From contig JAKLKB010000051.1 in assembly GCA_023150835.1 (NCBI GenBank), positions 1-49,301 of the forward strand: 49,301 nt of DNA, given 5' to 3'. Position 1 is the first letter of the stretch, and each line of letters begins with the position of its first letter. The translations under genes were made by a program, and so were the position numbers. This document shows, piece by piece, positions 33,654 through 43,051 of the stretch. Origin of the DNA: Myxococcota bacterium. GTDB taxonomy: Bacteria; Myxococcota_C; UBA6777. The notes below the pieces were generated by a model. The model saw nothing but the letters and a program-made list of their open reading frames with translations. It did not search any database and was not told where the DNA came from.

Positions 33654-34508
33654 ATGCGAGCCGTACCTTTTGATGCCGTCGTCGAGGCAGCCAAAGAGCT
33701 ATTTTTGGAGACGCACTTTCATCTGCGCGAGGATATCCGCCTCGCTCTTGAACGGGCGTGGGAACGCGAAGAAGAACCTGCTCGGACATACATCGGCCTG
33801 TTGTTGGAAAACGCCATCCTCGCAAGTAAGGGCGAAGTCCCTTTGTGCCGAGATACAGGTGTTCCGATCTGGTTTGTGGAGATGGGGAGCGAGTTGGGGA
33901 TGGAGGATGGCTTGTTGCCTCAGGCTGTGGAAGAAGGAGTCAAGCAAGCCTTTCTGCAATATCCGAGTTTTTCGCCGATCCTCCAAGATCCTTTGGATGT
34001 CAAGAGTCTAATCACGGACAGGATCCCTGCGAGTGTCCATTTGCGGATCGTCGAAGGCTCCGAGTTGCGGATGATCTGTATGCGTGCCTCTGCCTTAAGC
34101 GAGTTGAGCAGCCGTTTGGGCGTGCTGGAGGCGGGGTTTGCAGAACGCGAGTTGGTGGAATTTGTGAGACAAGCCGTCTTGCAAGCGGGGCCTTGGTGCA
34201 ATCCGCCTGTGTTGGTGGGAGTGGGCATCGGTGCTTCTTTGGACGACGTGGCTCGCTTGGCACGCGGAGGACTCTTGCGTCCTGTTGGAAAGCCTCATAC
34301 GCGCCTAGAATACGCACGATTGGAACAAGAGATGTTGAATGCCGTCAATGCTCTCAAGATGGGACCGGGCGGGGTGGGCGGCGAGACCACCGCGCTTGCT
34401 GTCCATATCGAAACAGCCCCTTGCCATCGAGCGGCGATCCCTGTTGCTGTCTGTATCTTGGGGCATAGCGTTCGTGTCGCCGAAGTAATCTTGACGCCCG
34501 ATGGTTGA
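33654..34508 (+). CDS. Fumarate hydratase class I / L-tartrate dehydratase alpha-type subunit
   Basis: This 284-residue iron-sulfur hydratase subunit starts at ATG 33654, 20 bases after the PpiC-type gene. Family motifs are VPLCRDTGVPIWFVEMG with the first cluster Cys, a CNPPVLVGVGIG stretch with the second, GPGGVGGETTALAVHIETAPCHRAAIPVAV with the third, and a C-terminal HSVRVAEVIL. In two-subunit enzymes the beta subunit gene normally follows directly. Here the next gene is on the other strand and no beta subunit is seen in the window. The subunit is either split from its partner or works differently. Confidence 0.88.
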   Translation: MRAVPFDAVVEAAKELFLETHFHLREDIRLALERAWEREEEPARTYIGLLLENAILASKGEVPLCRDTGVPIWFVEMGSELGMEDGLLPQAVEEGVKQAFLQYPSFSPILQDPLDVKSLITDRIPASVHLRIVEGSELRMICMRASALSELSSRLGVLEAGFAERELVEFVRQAVLQAGPWCNPPVLVGVGIGASLDDVARLARGGLLRPVGKPHTRLEYARLEQEMLNAVNALKMGPGGVGGETTALAVHIETAPCHRAAIPVAVCILGHSVRVAEVILTPDG

Positions 34509-34567
34509 GGGTCTTGAGGGGGCGTGGCTTCTTTGGGGGAGTTTCGGTGGGTAGGGCATCAAAGCGT

Positions 34568-35236
34568 TTACGCGACGGCGCGGGTGCTATCGAGGTTGGG
34601 TTGCCAAGCGGAGAGGATCTGTTGTTCGTCGAGGATGCCTTGGCGAGTGATGCGAGGGGGTGTGCGCGTGACGTCGACAACGGTGGACGAACCTTCTCCT
34701 GAAAGATCGCCTGCGCTGATCAAGATATCGATCCATTGCCCGAAGTTTTTGCGGACTTGGGCTTCGGAGGTTTCACCGCGTTTGCGGGCGAGGTTGGCGC
34801 TGGAGATCAACAGAGGCGCATCGAAGGCTTCGACGATGCGGCGAGAGAGCGGGTGTTCGGGGACACGGACACCGATAACACCGTTGTTTTGGAGGTTTTT
34901 GACGATCTTCTTTGGGATGTGATCTCCCATCTCAAACAGCAACGTCAGGGGGCCGGGCCAAAAACGCTCGATCAAGGAGCGGGCTTCGGGTGAAACTTGT
35001 CGTGTGATCAGCTTGAGTTTTTGCGCGTTGGGGATCATCACAAGCGACGGGGCTTTGTTGGTGCGTCGTTTGATTTGTAGAACGTTGATCACGGCTTCTT
35101 CGGAAAGAAACGGTGTAGCGAGGCGGTAGGTGCTGTGGGTTGGAAAACAGACGGTGCCGTTTTTGCGCAGGGCGTCTGCGATCTCGTCGTAGAGATGGGG
35201 GGATTGTTGGAGTTCGGCGACGGAGATGATACGCAT
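34568..35236 (-). CDS. Sua5/YciO/YrdC-family protein, YciO-like
   Basis: This 222-residue protein starts at ATG 35236 with AGGAGG five bases upstream. It has the YrdC fold: GTVCFPTHSTYRLATPFLSEEA, LQIKRRTNKAPSLVMIP, FWPGPLTLLFE, VIGVRVPEHPLSRRIVEAFDAPLLISSAN and a late STVVDVT. The family makes the threonylcarbamoyl-adenylate used for t6A in tRNA, or belongs to the related YciO branch. The C-terminal Sua5 domain is absent. The signature KxR and S/T residues seem present, so activity is plausible. Confidence 0.88.
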   Translation of the reverse strand: MRIISVAELQQSPHLYDEIADALRKNGTVCFPTHSTYRLATPFLSEEAVINVLQIKRRTNKAPSLVMIPNAQKLKLITRQVSPEARSLIERFWPGPLTLLFEMGDHIPKKIVKNLQNNGVIGVRVPEHPLSRRIVEAFDAPLLISSANLARKRGETSEAQVRKNFGQWIDILISAGDLSGEGSSTVVDVTRTPPRITRQGILDEQQILSAWQPNLDSTRAVA

Positions 35237-35540
35237 TCGAGCCTCCTTTGTGATGAAGGGGAGAGAAGATCGGCGCAGCGGGTGCGCCTTGTGGGCATCG
35301 TGTTGATTTGCCGCGAAGTATCGGGGGAAAACACAGAGAAACAAGAAAGAGGGAAAACAAAGAGGGGAGAGAAAGACAAGGCTTGTTCGATGGGGGATCG
35401 AAAAAAAGGGGATGCAAGGGAGGAAAAACAGACAACCATCAGCACCTCACAAAAGCGATTCGTTCTTCAGCGTAACCGCCTTGGGAGAGTGCGTCAAGGA
35501 TTCTTTTTTTTGCGCGTCACACAAACGACACAAAGAGGAG

Positions 35541-36824
35541 TTAAGCACGTTTTTTTTCTTGCGTCTCGAATTGGACAGGAGACAAGCCCAAGAGGATACG
35601 GCGGGCCATATTGAGCGCAGTATAGGCCGTGATCATTTGAACGCGGTGGCGTTGGCCGGGAAAGAAAAAGCGCCGATGCCATGTCTGATCCACTGTGGCA
35701 GCCGCGATATCAACCGTCCCTACGGGCTTTTCGAGCGTTCCACCTTCTGGACCTGCGATCCCCGTCACCGCCACCGCGATATCGGCCCCGCTGATCCGCA
35801 ACGCACCTTCGGCCATCGCACGCGCCACGACTTCGCTGACGGCTCCGTGTTCTTGCAACAGCGTTTCAGGAACCCCGAGGATGCGGCTCTTTGAGGCGTT
35901 GCTGTAGGTGACGGCTGAACAGAGAAAATAATCCGAGGAACCCGCCAAAGCCGTGATCTGTCGGGCGATTAAGCCTCCTGTGCAGGACTCGGCGAGAGCG
36001 AGCGTCTTGTTTTGTTGTCGAAAGAGTTGGGCGAGCAGCTCCACAAAGTTGTCTTCGTCGTAGCCAAAGATGTATGGTGCAAGGCGAGATTGGACGTGTT
36101 GTGTGTAGGCAGATCCGATCTGTTCGGCGGCTTGGGCATCGTGGAGATCGGTTTGGAGGCGGATATGGATCTCGGGGAGCGCCGCACGATAGCCGATCTC
36201 CAAGCCCTCGGGCAGCGGGTAAAGATCAGCCAACAAGTCGGCGGCTTTGGATTCTCCGAGGCCAAAACACTTGATCTCGCGGACGAAAGGCTTGGTGTGG
36301 GTGGGGCCTGCTTGTTCGACCAAGCAAGGGATCACGCTGTCCTCAAGCATCGCCTTCATCTCGCTTGGGACGCCCGGCATCGCAAAGAAGCGACACCGAC
36401 CGATCGTGATGTCCACTCCGGGGGCTGTTCCGTTGGGGTTGGGAAGCGAGCGCGCTCCTTCAGGGAGATCCGCTTGTTTGAGGTTGCTCTCTCCAAGCGG
36501 GCGCTTGAGAGCCTCAAAATAAACCCGCAGCGTTTCTACCAGCGCAGGCTCTCGACGTGTCGGAACTTGCGCTAGATCCGCCAAGATAGCGACCGTTCGA
36601 TCGTCGTCTGTGGGGCCGAGTCCACCCGTGACGATGGCGATATCCGAACGCGCTTGGACTTCGGCAAACACTTGTTTGAGGCGTTGGGGATCGTCGCCTA
36701 CAGTCGTGGAGCGTAAGACCCGAAAGCCCCGTCGCAACAAGCGTCCAGCGATCTCACTTTCGTTGCTGTTGACGACGCGACCATCAAGGAGTTCTTCGCC
36801 CGTCATGATCAATTCGATGTGCAT
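35541..36824 (-). CDS. cinA: CinA-family nicotinamide-nucleotide amidohydrolase
   Basis: The 427-residue protein starts at ATG 36824 (GGGAG six bases upstream). It has an N-terminal molybdopterin-binding-like domain (LIMTGEELLDGRVVNSN, VTGGLGPTDDDRTV, FFAMPGVPSEMKAML). The C-terminal CinA amidase domain has LALAESCTGGLIARQITALAGSS, TYSNASKSRILGV, VAVTGIAGPEGGT and PVGTVDIA. It recycles NMN and damaged pyridine nucleotides. Its start overlaps the end of the HerA-like gene by 41 bases, so the two are likely co-transcribed. Confidence 0.94.
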   Translation of the reverse strand: MHIELIMTGEELLDGRVVNSNESEIAGRLLRRGFRVLRSTTVGDDPQRLKQVFAEVQARSDIAIVTGGLGPTDDDRTVAILADLAQVPTRREPALVETLRVYFEALKRPLGESNLKQADLPEGARSLPNPNGTAPGVDITIGRCRFFAMPGVPSEMKAMLEDSVIPCLVEQAGPTHTKPFVREIKCFGLGESKAADLLADLYPLPEGLEIGYRAALPEIHIRLQTDLHDAQAAEQIGSAYTQHVQSRLAPYIFGYDEDNFVELLAQLFRQQNKTLALAESCTGGLIARQITALAGSSDYFLCSAVTYSNASKSRILGVPETLLQEHGAVSEVVARAMAEGALRISGADIAVAVTGIAGPEGGTLEKPVGTVDIAAATVDQTWHRRFFFPGQRHRVQMITAYTALNMARRILLGLSPVQFETQEKKRA

Positions 36825-39429
36825 GGTGTTCTCCCAACGAAAAAGGATGCCCAAAAAAAGCATCCACCAAGAAGCTTCGGGCGTTTTCTTCGCCTCTACG
36901 CAACGCAAACGCCCAATACGGGAAGGCGGCCATCTCAATATGTAATATCTCTCCACCAAAGCGCTGTTCGCACAGGGCGACGATCCCTGCCGCAGGCTTG
37001 CAGCTTTTGAGTGTTTGTGGTGGGAGCTTGAGATCCGAAGGCGCACGCGGTTGGAACGCCGTTTGGTCTTGGATATCGCCCAGTTCTGCCTCGGTTTGCT
37101 CGCTGTCCGCCACAAACCGCAACCGTCCGTGATGGATCGATAACATCGCGGCTGTTTGTGCATGATAATACAGATGCGTTTCGCACCGCTGTTGGCGTTC
37201 TTTGAGCAGCCCGATGTGACGGGTATAACGCAGCTTGATCCGCCATGTCAGCAGGTAGCGCAAGCCAAAAGACTCGACGGTCTCTTTTGACATCAGACCA
37301 AAAAGGCTCGATTCTCTCGCTCTTTTGGCCGTTTTCAGCGCTTGTTCTTGGGGAAACAGGCAAGGGACGGTCTGGATAGGACGCAATAGACCGATATCAG
37401 GCGAAAACAGATGCGCACGCAACCAATAACAATTGCTTCGCCCCATGCGTACGGACGCAACAAGCTCCTGCTTTTGAAGCTGCTTGAGCAGCTTGCGCAG
37501 GGCCAACTCGTTGATCTGGGTTTGTTCGGTGATCTCGCGCACCGTGTACACCCCGGGCGAGCGATCAAAAAAAGCCGCGAGGCTTTGGCGAACACTTTGT
37601 TGATCGAGCGACTCGTTTTCTTCGAGAGCGCCTACCGTGGAAGGCTCGTCCTCTTCGTCTTCTTCGATCCGATGGCCTCGCAACAATTCCAGTAGATCGA
37701 GGCTTTTGGGGCGCATGCTCTCCTCCTGATCTTGGCCGAGTACGCGAGGCGACCGCACGTTGTGGCTTCGTTCGATGGCGACTGGGATTGTGGCCTCTCG
37801 CTCGCTCGTTGCGGCGCTTCGTTCGCCCGTTCCCGAACTCCGCTCGCTCGTCGCAGCACCTCCTTCGCTTGTTCTTGTCTGCGCTTCTTTGGCCTTTTGC
37901 GGTCGTTGAAGCAGAGAGCGCTGTTCAGCGATCCGTTGTTGGTCGAACGGGCCGATGGAGGGTCGTATTTGTTCCATGCACTCTTCGACGCGATCTTCGT
38001 CGAGCGTTTCGTGCTGCGTCAACAGCCACCGCAGGCGGATCCGCACCACCCGCGAAAAGGCATCGGGGCATAACCAAAGAAAAGAACCCGTCTCTAAGCT
38101 CGGCAGCTTCGACAAGATCATCTCGACTCCTTCGGGCTGCATCGAACGGATGATCCCTTCGATCTTGCGGATATCTTGCTGCACAAGCATCCGCCCAAGT
38201 ACCCATGTCGAGCATTGCGCAAGCGCCGTGTAATCGATATCGCTTGGGTTTTGACTCGCAAACAAACAGCAGATCCCGTATTTTCGCGCTTGCTTGAACA
38301 AGAGCCGCAAGATCTCTTTGCTTGCCGGCTTGCGAACAGGCGGTAGATAGGGCGCGATCTCGTCGATATAGAACAGCGCTTGAGGCGTCTGCGAAGGATG
38401 TTCGATCATCCATTGGTACAGGGCTTGTGCCAACTGGCTCACAAAGAACTCTTTCTCTTCTTGGGTGTGCAGCGTGTTGAGGTAGATCACAGAGATCCGT
38501 GTTCGAGAAGAGGGGCTTGTTTCTTCGGATGGGTTCGCTTCTTTCGATGGGTTCGTTTCTTTCGATGAGTTCGTTTGTTTCGATGGGTTCGCTTCTTTCG
38601 ATGGGTTCGCTTGTTCCGATGAGTTCGCTTGTTCCGATGAGTTCGCTTGTTCCGATGAGTTCGCTTGTTCCGATGAGTTCGCTTGTTTGGAGCATACCGA
38701 GGCATCGGAGCGACCCGATCGAGGCGAAGCGGCTGTGATGCCAAGCAGTGTGGGGATATCCAAGGGGGTTCCGATATGAAAAAGCAAGCGACGTGCGCCG
38801 ATGCTGAGGACTTCGATCTTGCGCAACACTTCTTCGCGCTTTTTGGCCGAGATGATCCGAGAGACACGCGCCAGCAATTCTTCGGGCAGATCGTGCAAAA
38901 AAGCCCGAAAATCGGCCAGTCCGTACACTTCGCCATCGGTCTCCACAAGGTGTTGCAAGACCAGATCAAGGTAGGCCGAAACATAACTCCCGTCGTTGGT
39001 GTCGAGCGGATAACCCAACAAGGCTGCAAAGTTCGAAGCCACGGCGCTGATCAAGCGGATCTGGACTTCTTTTCTCAGCGGAAGATCGGCGATCCGCAGC
39101 GGATCAAGACTTAGCGGCATCCCCGCCCGACTTCCCGGTGTCCAGATCACCACCTCGATATCTCGCTGCCATCGGCGAAGTTGTTCTTGTGGGATATCGT
39201 GGAGGCGTTGATCTTGCGCTGTCGCCGGCAAGATCAAACTTGCGATGTCTCCCTGCGGATCCACCGCGATCACCGGCAAACCCGCCAAGGCGAACTCTTC
39301 GCAGAGCACTTTGCAGGCGACCGTTTTTCCACTTCCCGAGGCCCCCAAGACCACCGCGTGGCGCAAAAACACTTCTGCCCCCAACTCGACACGCTGACCC
39401 TCTTCATCGTTTCCTACAAAGATCGCCAT
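36784..39429 (-). CDS. HerA/VirB4-like ATPase (DUF87) with a winged-helix domain
   Basis: This 881-residue protein starts at ATG 39429. It has a Walker A GASGSGKT (29-36), followed by VIAVDPQGDIASL. A Walker B-like LFYIDEIAPYLP comes after a long low-complexity insert. The insert consists of about ten 6-residue units (NSSEQA, NPSKEA, NSSKET). ASQNPSDIDYTAL and TWVLGRML are typical of HerA-type translocases. A winged-helix segment (VREITEQTQINELALRKLLKQLQKQELV) and a ~200-residue domain follow. Members move DNA or act in repair and defence; no NurA partner is seen here. Confidence 0.85.
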   Translation of the reverse strand: MAIFVGNDEEGQRVELGAEVFLRHAVVLGASGSGKTVACKVLCEEFALAGLPVIAVDPQGDIASLILPATAQDQRLHDIPQEQLRRWQRDIEVVIWTPGSRAGMPLSLDPLRIADLPLRKEVQIRLISAVASNFAALLGYPLDTNDGSYVSAYLDLVLQHLVETDGEVYGLADFRAFLHDLPEELLARVSRIISAKKREEVLRKIEVLSIGARRLLFHIGTPLDIPTLLGITAASPRSGRSDASVCSKQANSSEQANSSEQANSSEQANSSEQANPSKEANPSKQTNSSKETNPSKEANPSEETSPSSRTRISVIYLNTLHTQEEKEFFVSQLAQALYQWMIEHPSQTPQALFYIDEIAPYLPPVRKPASKEILRLLFKQARKYGICCLFASQNPSDIDYTALAQCSTWVLGRMLVQQDIRKIEGIIRSMQPEGVEMILSKLPSLETGSFLWLCPDAFSRVVRIRLRWLLTQHETLDEDRVEECMEQIRPSIGPFDQQRIAEQRSLLQRPQKAKEAQTRTSEGGAATSERSSGTGERSAATSEREATIPVAIERSHNVRSPRVLGQDQEESMRPKSLDLLELLRGHRIEEDEEDEPSTVGALEENESLDQQSVRQSLAAFFDRSPGVYTVREITEQTQINELALRKLLKQLQKQELVASVRMGRSNCYWLRAHLFSPDIGLLRPIQTVPCLFPQEQALKTAKRARESSLFGLMSKETVESFGLRYLLTWRIKLRYTRHIGLLKERQQRCETHLYYHAQTAAMLSIHHGRLRFVADSEQTEAELGDIQDQTAFQPRAPSDLKLPPQTLKSCKPAAGIVALCEQRFGGEILHIEMAAFPYWAFALRRGEENARSFLVDAFFGHPFSLGEHHAHRIDHDGRRTP
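38520..38690. repeat. 18-bp minisatellite inside the HerA-like gene
   Basis: Units like gttcgcttgttccgatga repeat about nine times with substitutions, giving 6-residue protein repeats (NSSEQA and variants) in the ATPase. The unit is a multiple of three, so copy number changes keep the frame. It is inserted between the two nucleotide-binding motifs. Confidence 0.88.
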
Positions 39430-39454
39430 GATTCGCCTTGCATCTCTTCTGATC

Positions 39455-39624
39455 GGACTGGCGCAGTGGGGTTGGCTTGGTTGAGTGGGGCCTTGCCCCA
39501 GACCCCACAAGGGACTGTCGCCCCTTGCCCCCCGTGTTCGCGGGGTGACCTGACGTGTTTCTCACTCACAGCGCTACCCCTTGAAGTGGCGCGAACACGG
39601 GGGTTTTTATCGACTGCGCCCTCT
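39455..39624. mobile_element. Family B repeat, inverted copy
   Basis: It starts GGACTGGCGCAGTGG, then shows CCCCACAAGGGACTG, GAAGTGGCGCGAACACGGGGG and ends near GACTGCGCCCTC. This is the reverse complement of the arrangement at 46505-46671. It lies upstream of the HerA-like gene and occupies most of the ~330-base gap; the rest (39625-39762) shows nothing recognisable. Confidence 0.6.
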
Positions 39625-39762
39625 GATCCTGATCGTGGGCTGTGCAACCATCGCACGGATTGTTCTTGTGCAGGGATCTTCTAGCGCATCTGTCTGCCAC
39701 AATCTAGAACGCACGCCGAACAAGTTGATCCTTCAGAAGAATACAGCCGAGACTTTTTACGG

Positions 39763-40446
39763 CTAGGCTCTGTTCGTTGCATCATCCGCTGCTTCGGGGA
39801 TTGGAAACAGGTGAGGATAATGGCGCTTCCATGCCGCGATCATCACCTCGTGCGGAAGATCAGCAAAACTGCCGTAGTGATGCAGATACTCCATATAACG
39901 CGATCCTTCCGCATCATAGGCGTGCAGCAAAGCATCGTGTTCTCCGTCAAAATCCAGCGGAGCCAACCCAAGACCCAAACAAAGATTTTGATCAAACGCT
40001 GGTGAACCCTTCACCCAACGCCCCCCAAGCCACATCTCTGCATAACCATGAAAAGCAAACACCTCCGTCTGCATCACTTCCAATAAACCCGGTGGCGACA
40101 GGTGATTGCACACATCCGAAAATCCCAACCTCGCGGGGATCCCAGCCGCCCGCGCTGCCGCCGTCAAGACGATCGCTTTCGGAACACAAAAGGTCTTGCG
40201 GCTCTCTAGGATCACCGATGCTTTCATCTGTTCGGATTCAAGGCGCACTGTGTACGGATTGTAACGAAAATGATCGCGCACTTTGTGAAACAACGCGATC
40301 GCCCGATCTTTCGGGCTTTGATCGGAAGTGATCGTGTCTTCCACAAACTCACGCACTCTCGGATGATCGCTATCGACGAAAACACCCGCAGATAGGTACA
40401 GATGATGTTCTTCTTTTGATAGATGGCTCTCTCGATCCAACCTCAT
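39763..40446 (-). CDS. Transglutaminase-like cysteine protease fold protein
   Basis: Starting at ATG 40446 (GGAG eight bases upstream), this 227-residue protein matches the transglutaminase-like core. KTFCVPKAIVLTAAARAAGIPARLGFSDV provides the catalytic Cys87, FHGYAEMWLGGRWV the His133, and GSPAFD the Asp152. The fold occurs in peptidases and amide-group transferases. The open frame continues upstream to 40857, but crosses a family B repeat copy and has no family similarity there. No signal peptide is visible, so it is probably cytoplasmic. Confidence 0.85.
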   Translation of the reverse strand: MRLDRESHLSKEEHHLYLSAGVFVDSDHPRVREFVEDTITSDQSPKDRAIALFHKVRDHFRYNPYTVRLESEQMKASVILESRKTFCVPKAIVLTAAARAAGIPARLGFSDVCNHLSPPGLLEVMQTEVFAFHGYAEMWLGGRWVKGSPAFDQNLCLGLGLAPLDFDGEHDALLHAYDAEGSRYMEYLHHYGSFADLPHEVMIAAWKRHYPHLFPIPEAADDATNRA

Positions 40447-40527
40447 CCCATCCGCTCCAGTTCCTCGAAATAGACAGGAGTGCGAGTCCTCCGTCTCGGA
40501 GCAAGAACGCTCCACTCCCATCCGTGT

Positions 40528-40690
40528 GATATGTCGGCAAAAAATCCGTGTTCGCGGTCGTTGCAAGCGACAGATCCGTCTGTTTGAAAAACATCTGCTC
40601 GCTTCGCCCCTCACCGAGCCAAGGGGCCTTTCGTCCCTTGCAGGGTCTGGTACCTCGCCCCACGAAAGGCAAGAACGCTCCACCCCCCAC
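40528..40690. mobile_element. Family B repeat, diverged copy
   Basis: It shares ATCCGTGTTCGCGG, GCAAGCGACAGA, TTTGAAAAACATCTG and CCCTTGCAGGGTCTGG-like blocks with the other copies. The terminal repeats are worn. It lies in the divergent region between the transglutaminase-like gene and the secreted Cys-rich gene. Confidence 0.55.
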
Positions 40691-40880
40691 AAAAGATGCT
40701 TGTTCGCGAACCGAGGTTGCGTGTGGTTTGCCCAATCGCCTCCGATCTGCGCGAGCGATGGAACGCTGCTTGCGTACAGGCCGACACTCTTTCCCCCAGC
40801 CTCTTGCAGAAAGTGGATCGCTTTGCGATCTTGGCAAGGACCAGAAAACAAGCTCACTCGTCAACAAAGGAGGATGCGGG

Positions 40881-41414
40881 ATGCGTTCGTGGCAGGGAGC
40901 GGTGCGAAGAGGAACGATCTTCGTTGTCTTTTTGGGGCTTTGTGGGTTCGGAGCCTTCGCCCAAAATACAGACGGAGACGGAGATGAAGAACAAAAACGA
41001 AAACGCGCACAACTGATCAAAGAAGCAAATTGTTTGAGAGTATGCCAAGATACGTTTCATGCTCGATTTTCTCGATGCGGTCGGGTCGATGACAGTTCGT
41101 CGTGTTATGTGTATGGCGAGCTTTATATGATCCACTGCTTGCAAAAGTGCCGCGCTCCTTGGTTTTGCAAAGGCTACGGCAAAACCTTTCAACAATGCCC
41201 AGAGAATTGCTTGAAAGATTACGCCCCCAAGTTCCAAGAAAAGCGATGGGACAAAAAGCGAAAACGTTGGATTCGTCTCAGCAAAACCCAAGTTCAGCGG
41301 CAGTTGGCTCGCGCACAGGCCGGTTGTAAGGGCGTTTGTAGTGTTTTCGATCGCTTCTGCTCGATGGATATCCCACGTATCCGAGAAAAAAAGCTCAACC
41401 CGTTGCCTCGTTAA
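40881..41414 (+). CDS. Secreted cysteine-rich protein with CxxxC pairs
   Basis: This 177-residue protein starts at ATG 40881 behind AGGAGG. The signal peptide is clear (GTIFVVFLGLCGFGAFA, cleavage near AFAQ). The mature part is basic and has about fourteen cysteines. Several are in CxxxC pairs: CLRVC, CLQKC, CPENC, CKGVC. The spacing suggests helical hairpins held by disulfides. The next-but-one gene encodes another exported protein with CVEMC and CAGRC pairs, so the two are probably related in function. No known family was recognised. Confidence 0.7.
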   Translation: MRSWQGAVRRGTIFVVFLGLCGFGAFAQNTDGDGDEEQKRKRAQLIKEANCLRVCQDTFHARFSRCGRVDDSSSCYVYGELYMIHCLQKCRAPWFCKGYGKTFQQCPENCLKDYAPKFQEKRWDKKRKRWIRLSKTQVQRQLARAQAGCKGVCSVFDRFCSMDIPRIREKKLNPLPR

Positions 41415-41514
41415 GCGTTAGGTAAAACCTCACCCCACAAACTCAATGCCACTGCCGTTATCGTTTGATCGAACAACCCTCTCGCTGACAGAAGCAAAGA
41501 AGAAAGGTTCTGTG

Positions 41515-41883
41515 ATGCACACAAGAAAGACGCAAAAGAGCCGATGGACGACGGGCTTGGCGCTTGCCCTTGCGCTCGCTGCTCCCTCCGTCCTCGCCGA
41601 TCCACCCAAACCTGCCCCCCCCCAAAAAAATCAACCCGCACCCACGATCGATCCGAGCCAACCGATCCCTTGGATGGCGACCCCACCGCCCACCGCAACG
41701 CCCACCAACACACGCAAGCCTCCGTCAAATCGAGATGCCAAGGCTTCTGCTTCTAAAAATACCGCACCTTCGGCCAAAAAGACGGCCTCCACAGATCGCG
41801 CCCAACCACCCGCCACCAAAAAACAACGCTCGCTTGTTCGGGCCGTCTTTGGTAGCGACGACGCACCACAACTCGATCCTTAA
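41515..41883 (+). CDS. Small exported Pro/Ala/Lys-rich protein
   Basis: This 122-residue product starts at ATG 41515 (AAGG seven bases upstream). It has a signal peptide (WTTGLALALALAAPSVLA) and then a low-complexity chain rich in Pro, Thr, Ala and Lys, ending VRAVFGSDDAPQLDP. It looks like an unstructured periplasmic linker. Position between two exported Cys-pair proteins on the same strand suggests a shared operon. Confidence 0.55.
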   Translation: MHTRKTQKSRWTTGLALALALAAPSVLADPPKPAPPQKNQPAPTIDPSQPIPWMATPPPTATPTNTRKPPSNRDAKASASKNTAPSAKKTASTDRAQPPATKKQRSLVRAVFGSDDAPQLDP

Positions 41884-42085
41884 ATGCGTCTGTTCTCGCC
41901 GAGATCCCGATCGCATCGCATGCCGCAGATACCAGAGATCCTTAAACGCTGGTGTTTGGGTCGACTGTGTCTGTCTTGCGAAAAGTTGATCCGAATCTTT
42001 TAAGGCTTCTTTCGTCTACAGTCCGCCATCCCCCAAGGGATATTACCCCAAGGACTTGAATTTATTTTCTTTTTGGAGGTTTACC

Positions 42086-43030
42086 ATGCCAAAAGTCTTT
42101 TCATGGGTTGCGTTGCCTGCGTGGATCGGAGCTTTGCTCCTGCCGTTGTCTGCGACGGCCCACACGCCCGGTCCCACCCAAGGGTATCAAGAGTGCGTAG
42201 AGATGTGTTATATCCGCGAGTGCGGCGAAGTCGGCTACAAATGCCCCACCGTCACCCAAAAGAAGATGTACCGCGCCCTTTGCGCAGGGCGTTGCAAAGA
42301 GCAGATGCGCCGCCAAGAGTTCGAACGCACCTTGGCTCCGTTGCGCCTCAAGATGCAGATGGAAGAACAACGCGCCAACCGCGCAAAAGAACTGCTCCTG
42401 CTCAAGCACAAGATCTGGCTCGAACAACAACAAGCCAAAGAACGCATCCAAAAAAGCTACGAACAAGCCCGCCAAGCTCGTGATGCCTCTCGCCGTCGCG
42501 CCACCTTCCGCAAGATGCAACTCGCTCATGAACAAGCTGTCCTTGCTCTGCGCGAAAAGTTCCGTATGAAGGAGCAGTTCTTCCAAGCCCGCCAACAAAA
42601 TCGCTCCGCAGAAGCCGAAACGGCCACAAAACAAGTCAAATTCTTGCAATCCGAACTCGAACGCGCTCGCAAAGAACGCGATGAAGCCCGTGCCAGCGCT
42701 CTTTTGCAAGAGATGAAAGAAAAGCGCAAAACCGTCGCCGTCTCAAAGAAAAAAGCCGTCGAGATGAAAGTTCAGCTTCTCCAAGCCAAAGTGCAGCAAA
42801 AAGATCAAGAACAGCGCGAGATCGAACAAGAACGCAAAGTCACCCAAGCCGAAAGACAAGAAGCCACCAAAGAAAACGATCGCGAGCGTTTACGCGCTTT
42901 GGCCCGTCGCTTGGGCGCTCTCGCTGGACAAAAAGCCGCCATCGCACAAAAACAAGACGCCGATCAAAGAGAACTCGAAAAAGCTCGTACGATGCTTTCT
43001 TCGATCAGCCAAGAACAGGGCGGGCAGTAA
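42086..43030 (+). CDS. Exported coiled-coil protein with N-terminal cysteine cluster
   Basis: This 314-residue protein starts at ATG 42086 behind GGAGG. A signal peptide (VALPAWIGALLLPLSATA) precedes a short Cys-rich section with six cysteines at 37, 41, 46, 53, 66 and 70 (CVEMC, CGEVGYKC, CAGRC). From ~75 to ~310 the chain is an almost uninterrupted charged helix rich in Glu, Lys, Arg and Gln, typical of a coiled coil. It could form a long periplasmic rod with a disulfide-tied base. The next gene follows after 21 bases. Confidence 0.75.
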   Translation: MPKVFSWVALPAWIGALLLPLSATAHTPGPTQGYQECVEMCYIRECGEVGYKCPTVTQKKMYRALCAGRCKEQMRRQEFERTLAPLRLKMQMEEQRANRAKELLLLKHKIWLEQQQAKERIQKSYEQARQARDASRRRATFRKMQLAHEQAVLALREKFRMKEQFFQARQQNRSAEAETATKQVKFLQSELERARKERDEARASALLQEMKEKRKTVAVSKKKAVEMKVQLLQAKVQQKDQEQREIEQERKVTQAERQEATKENDRERLRALARRLGALAGQKAAIAQKQDADQRELEKARTMLSSISQEQGGQ

Positions 43031-43051
43031 ACCACCCAAGGAGCGATATCC

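Noticed and set aside
40447-40857. Upstream extension of the transglutaminase-like frame
   Set aside because: It runs through a family B repeat copy and has no family similarity; ATG 40446 has an SD.
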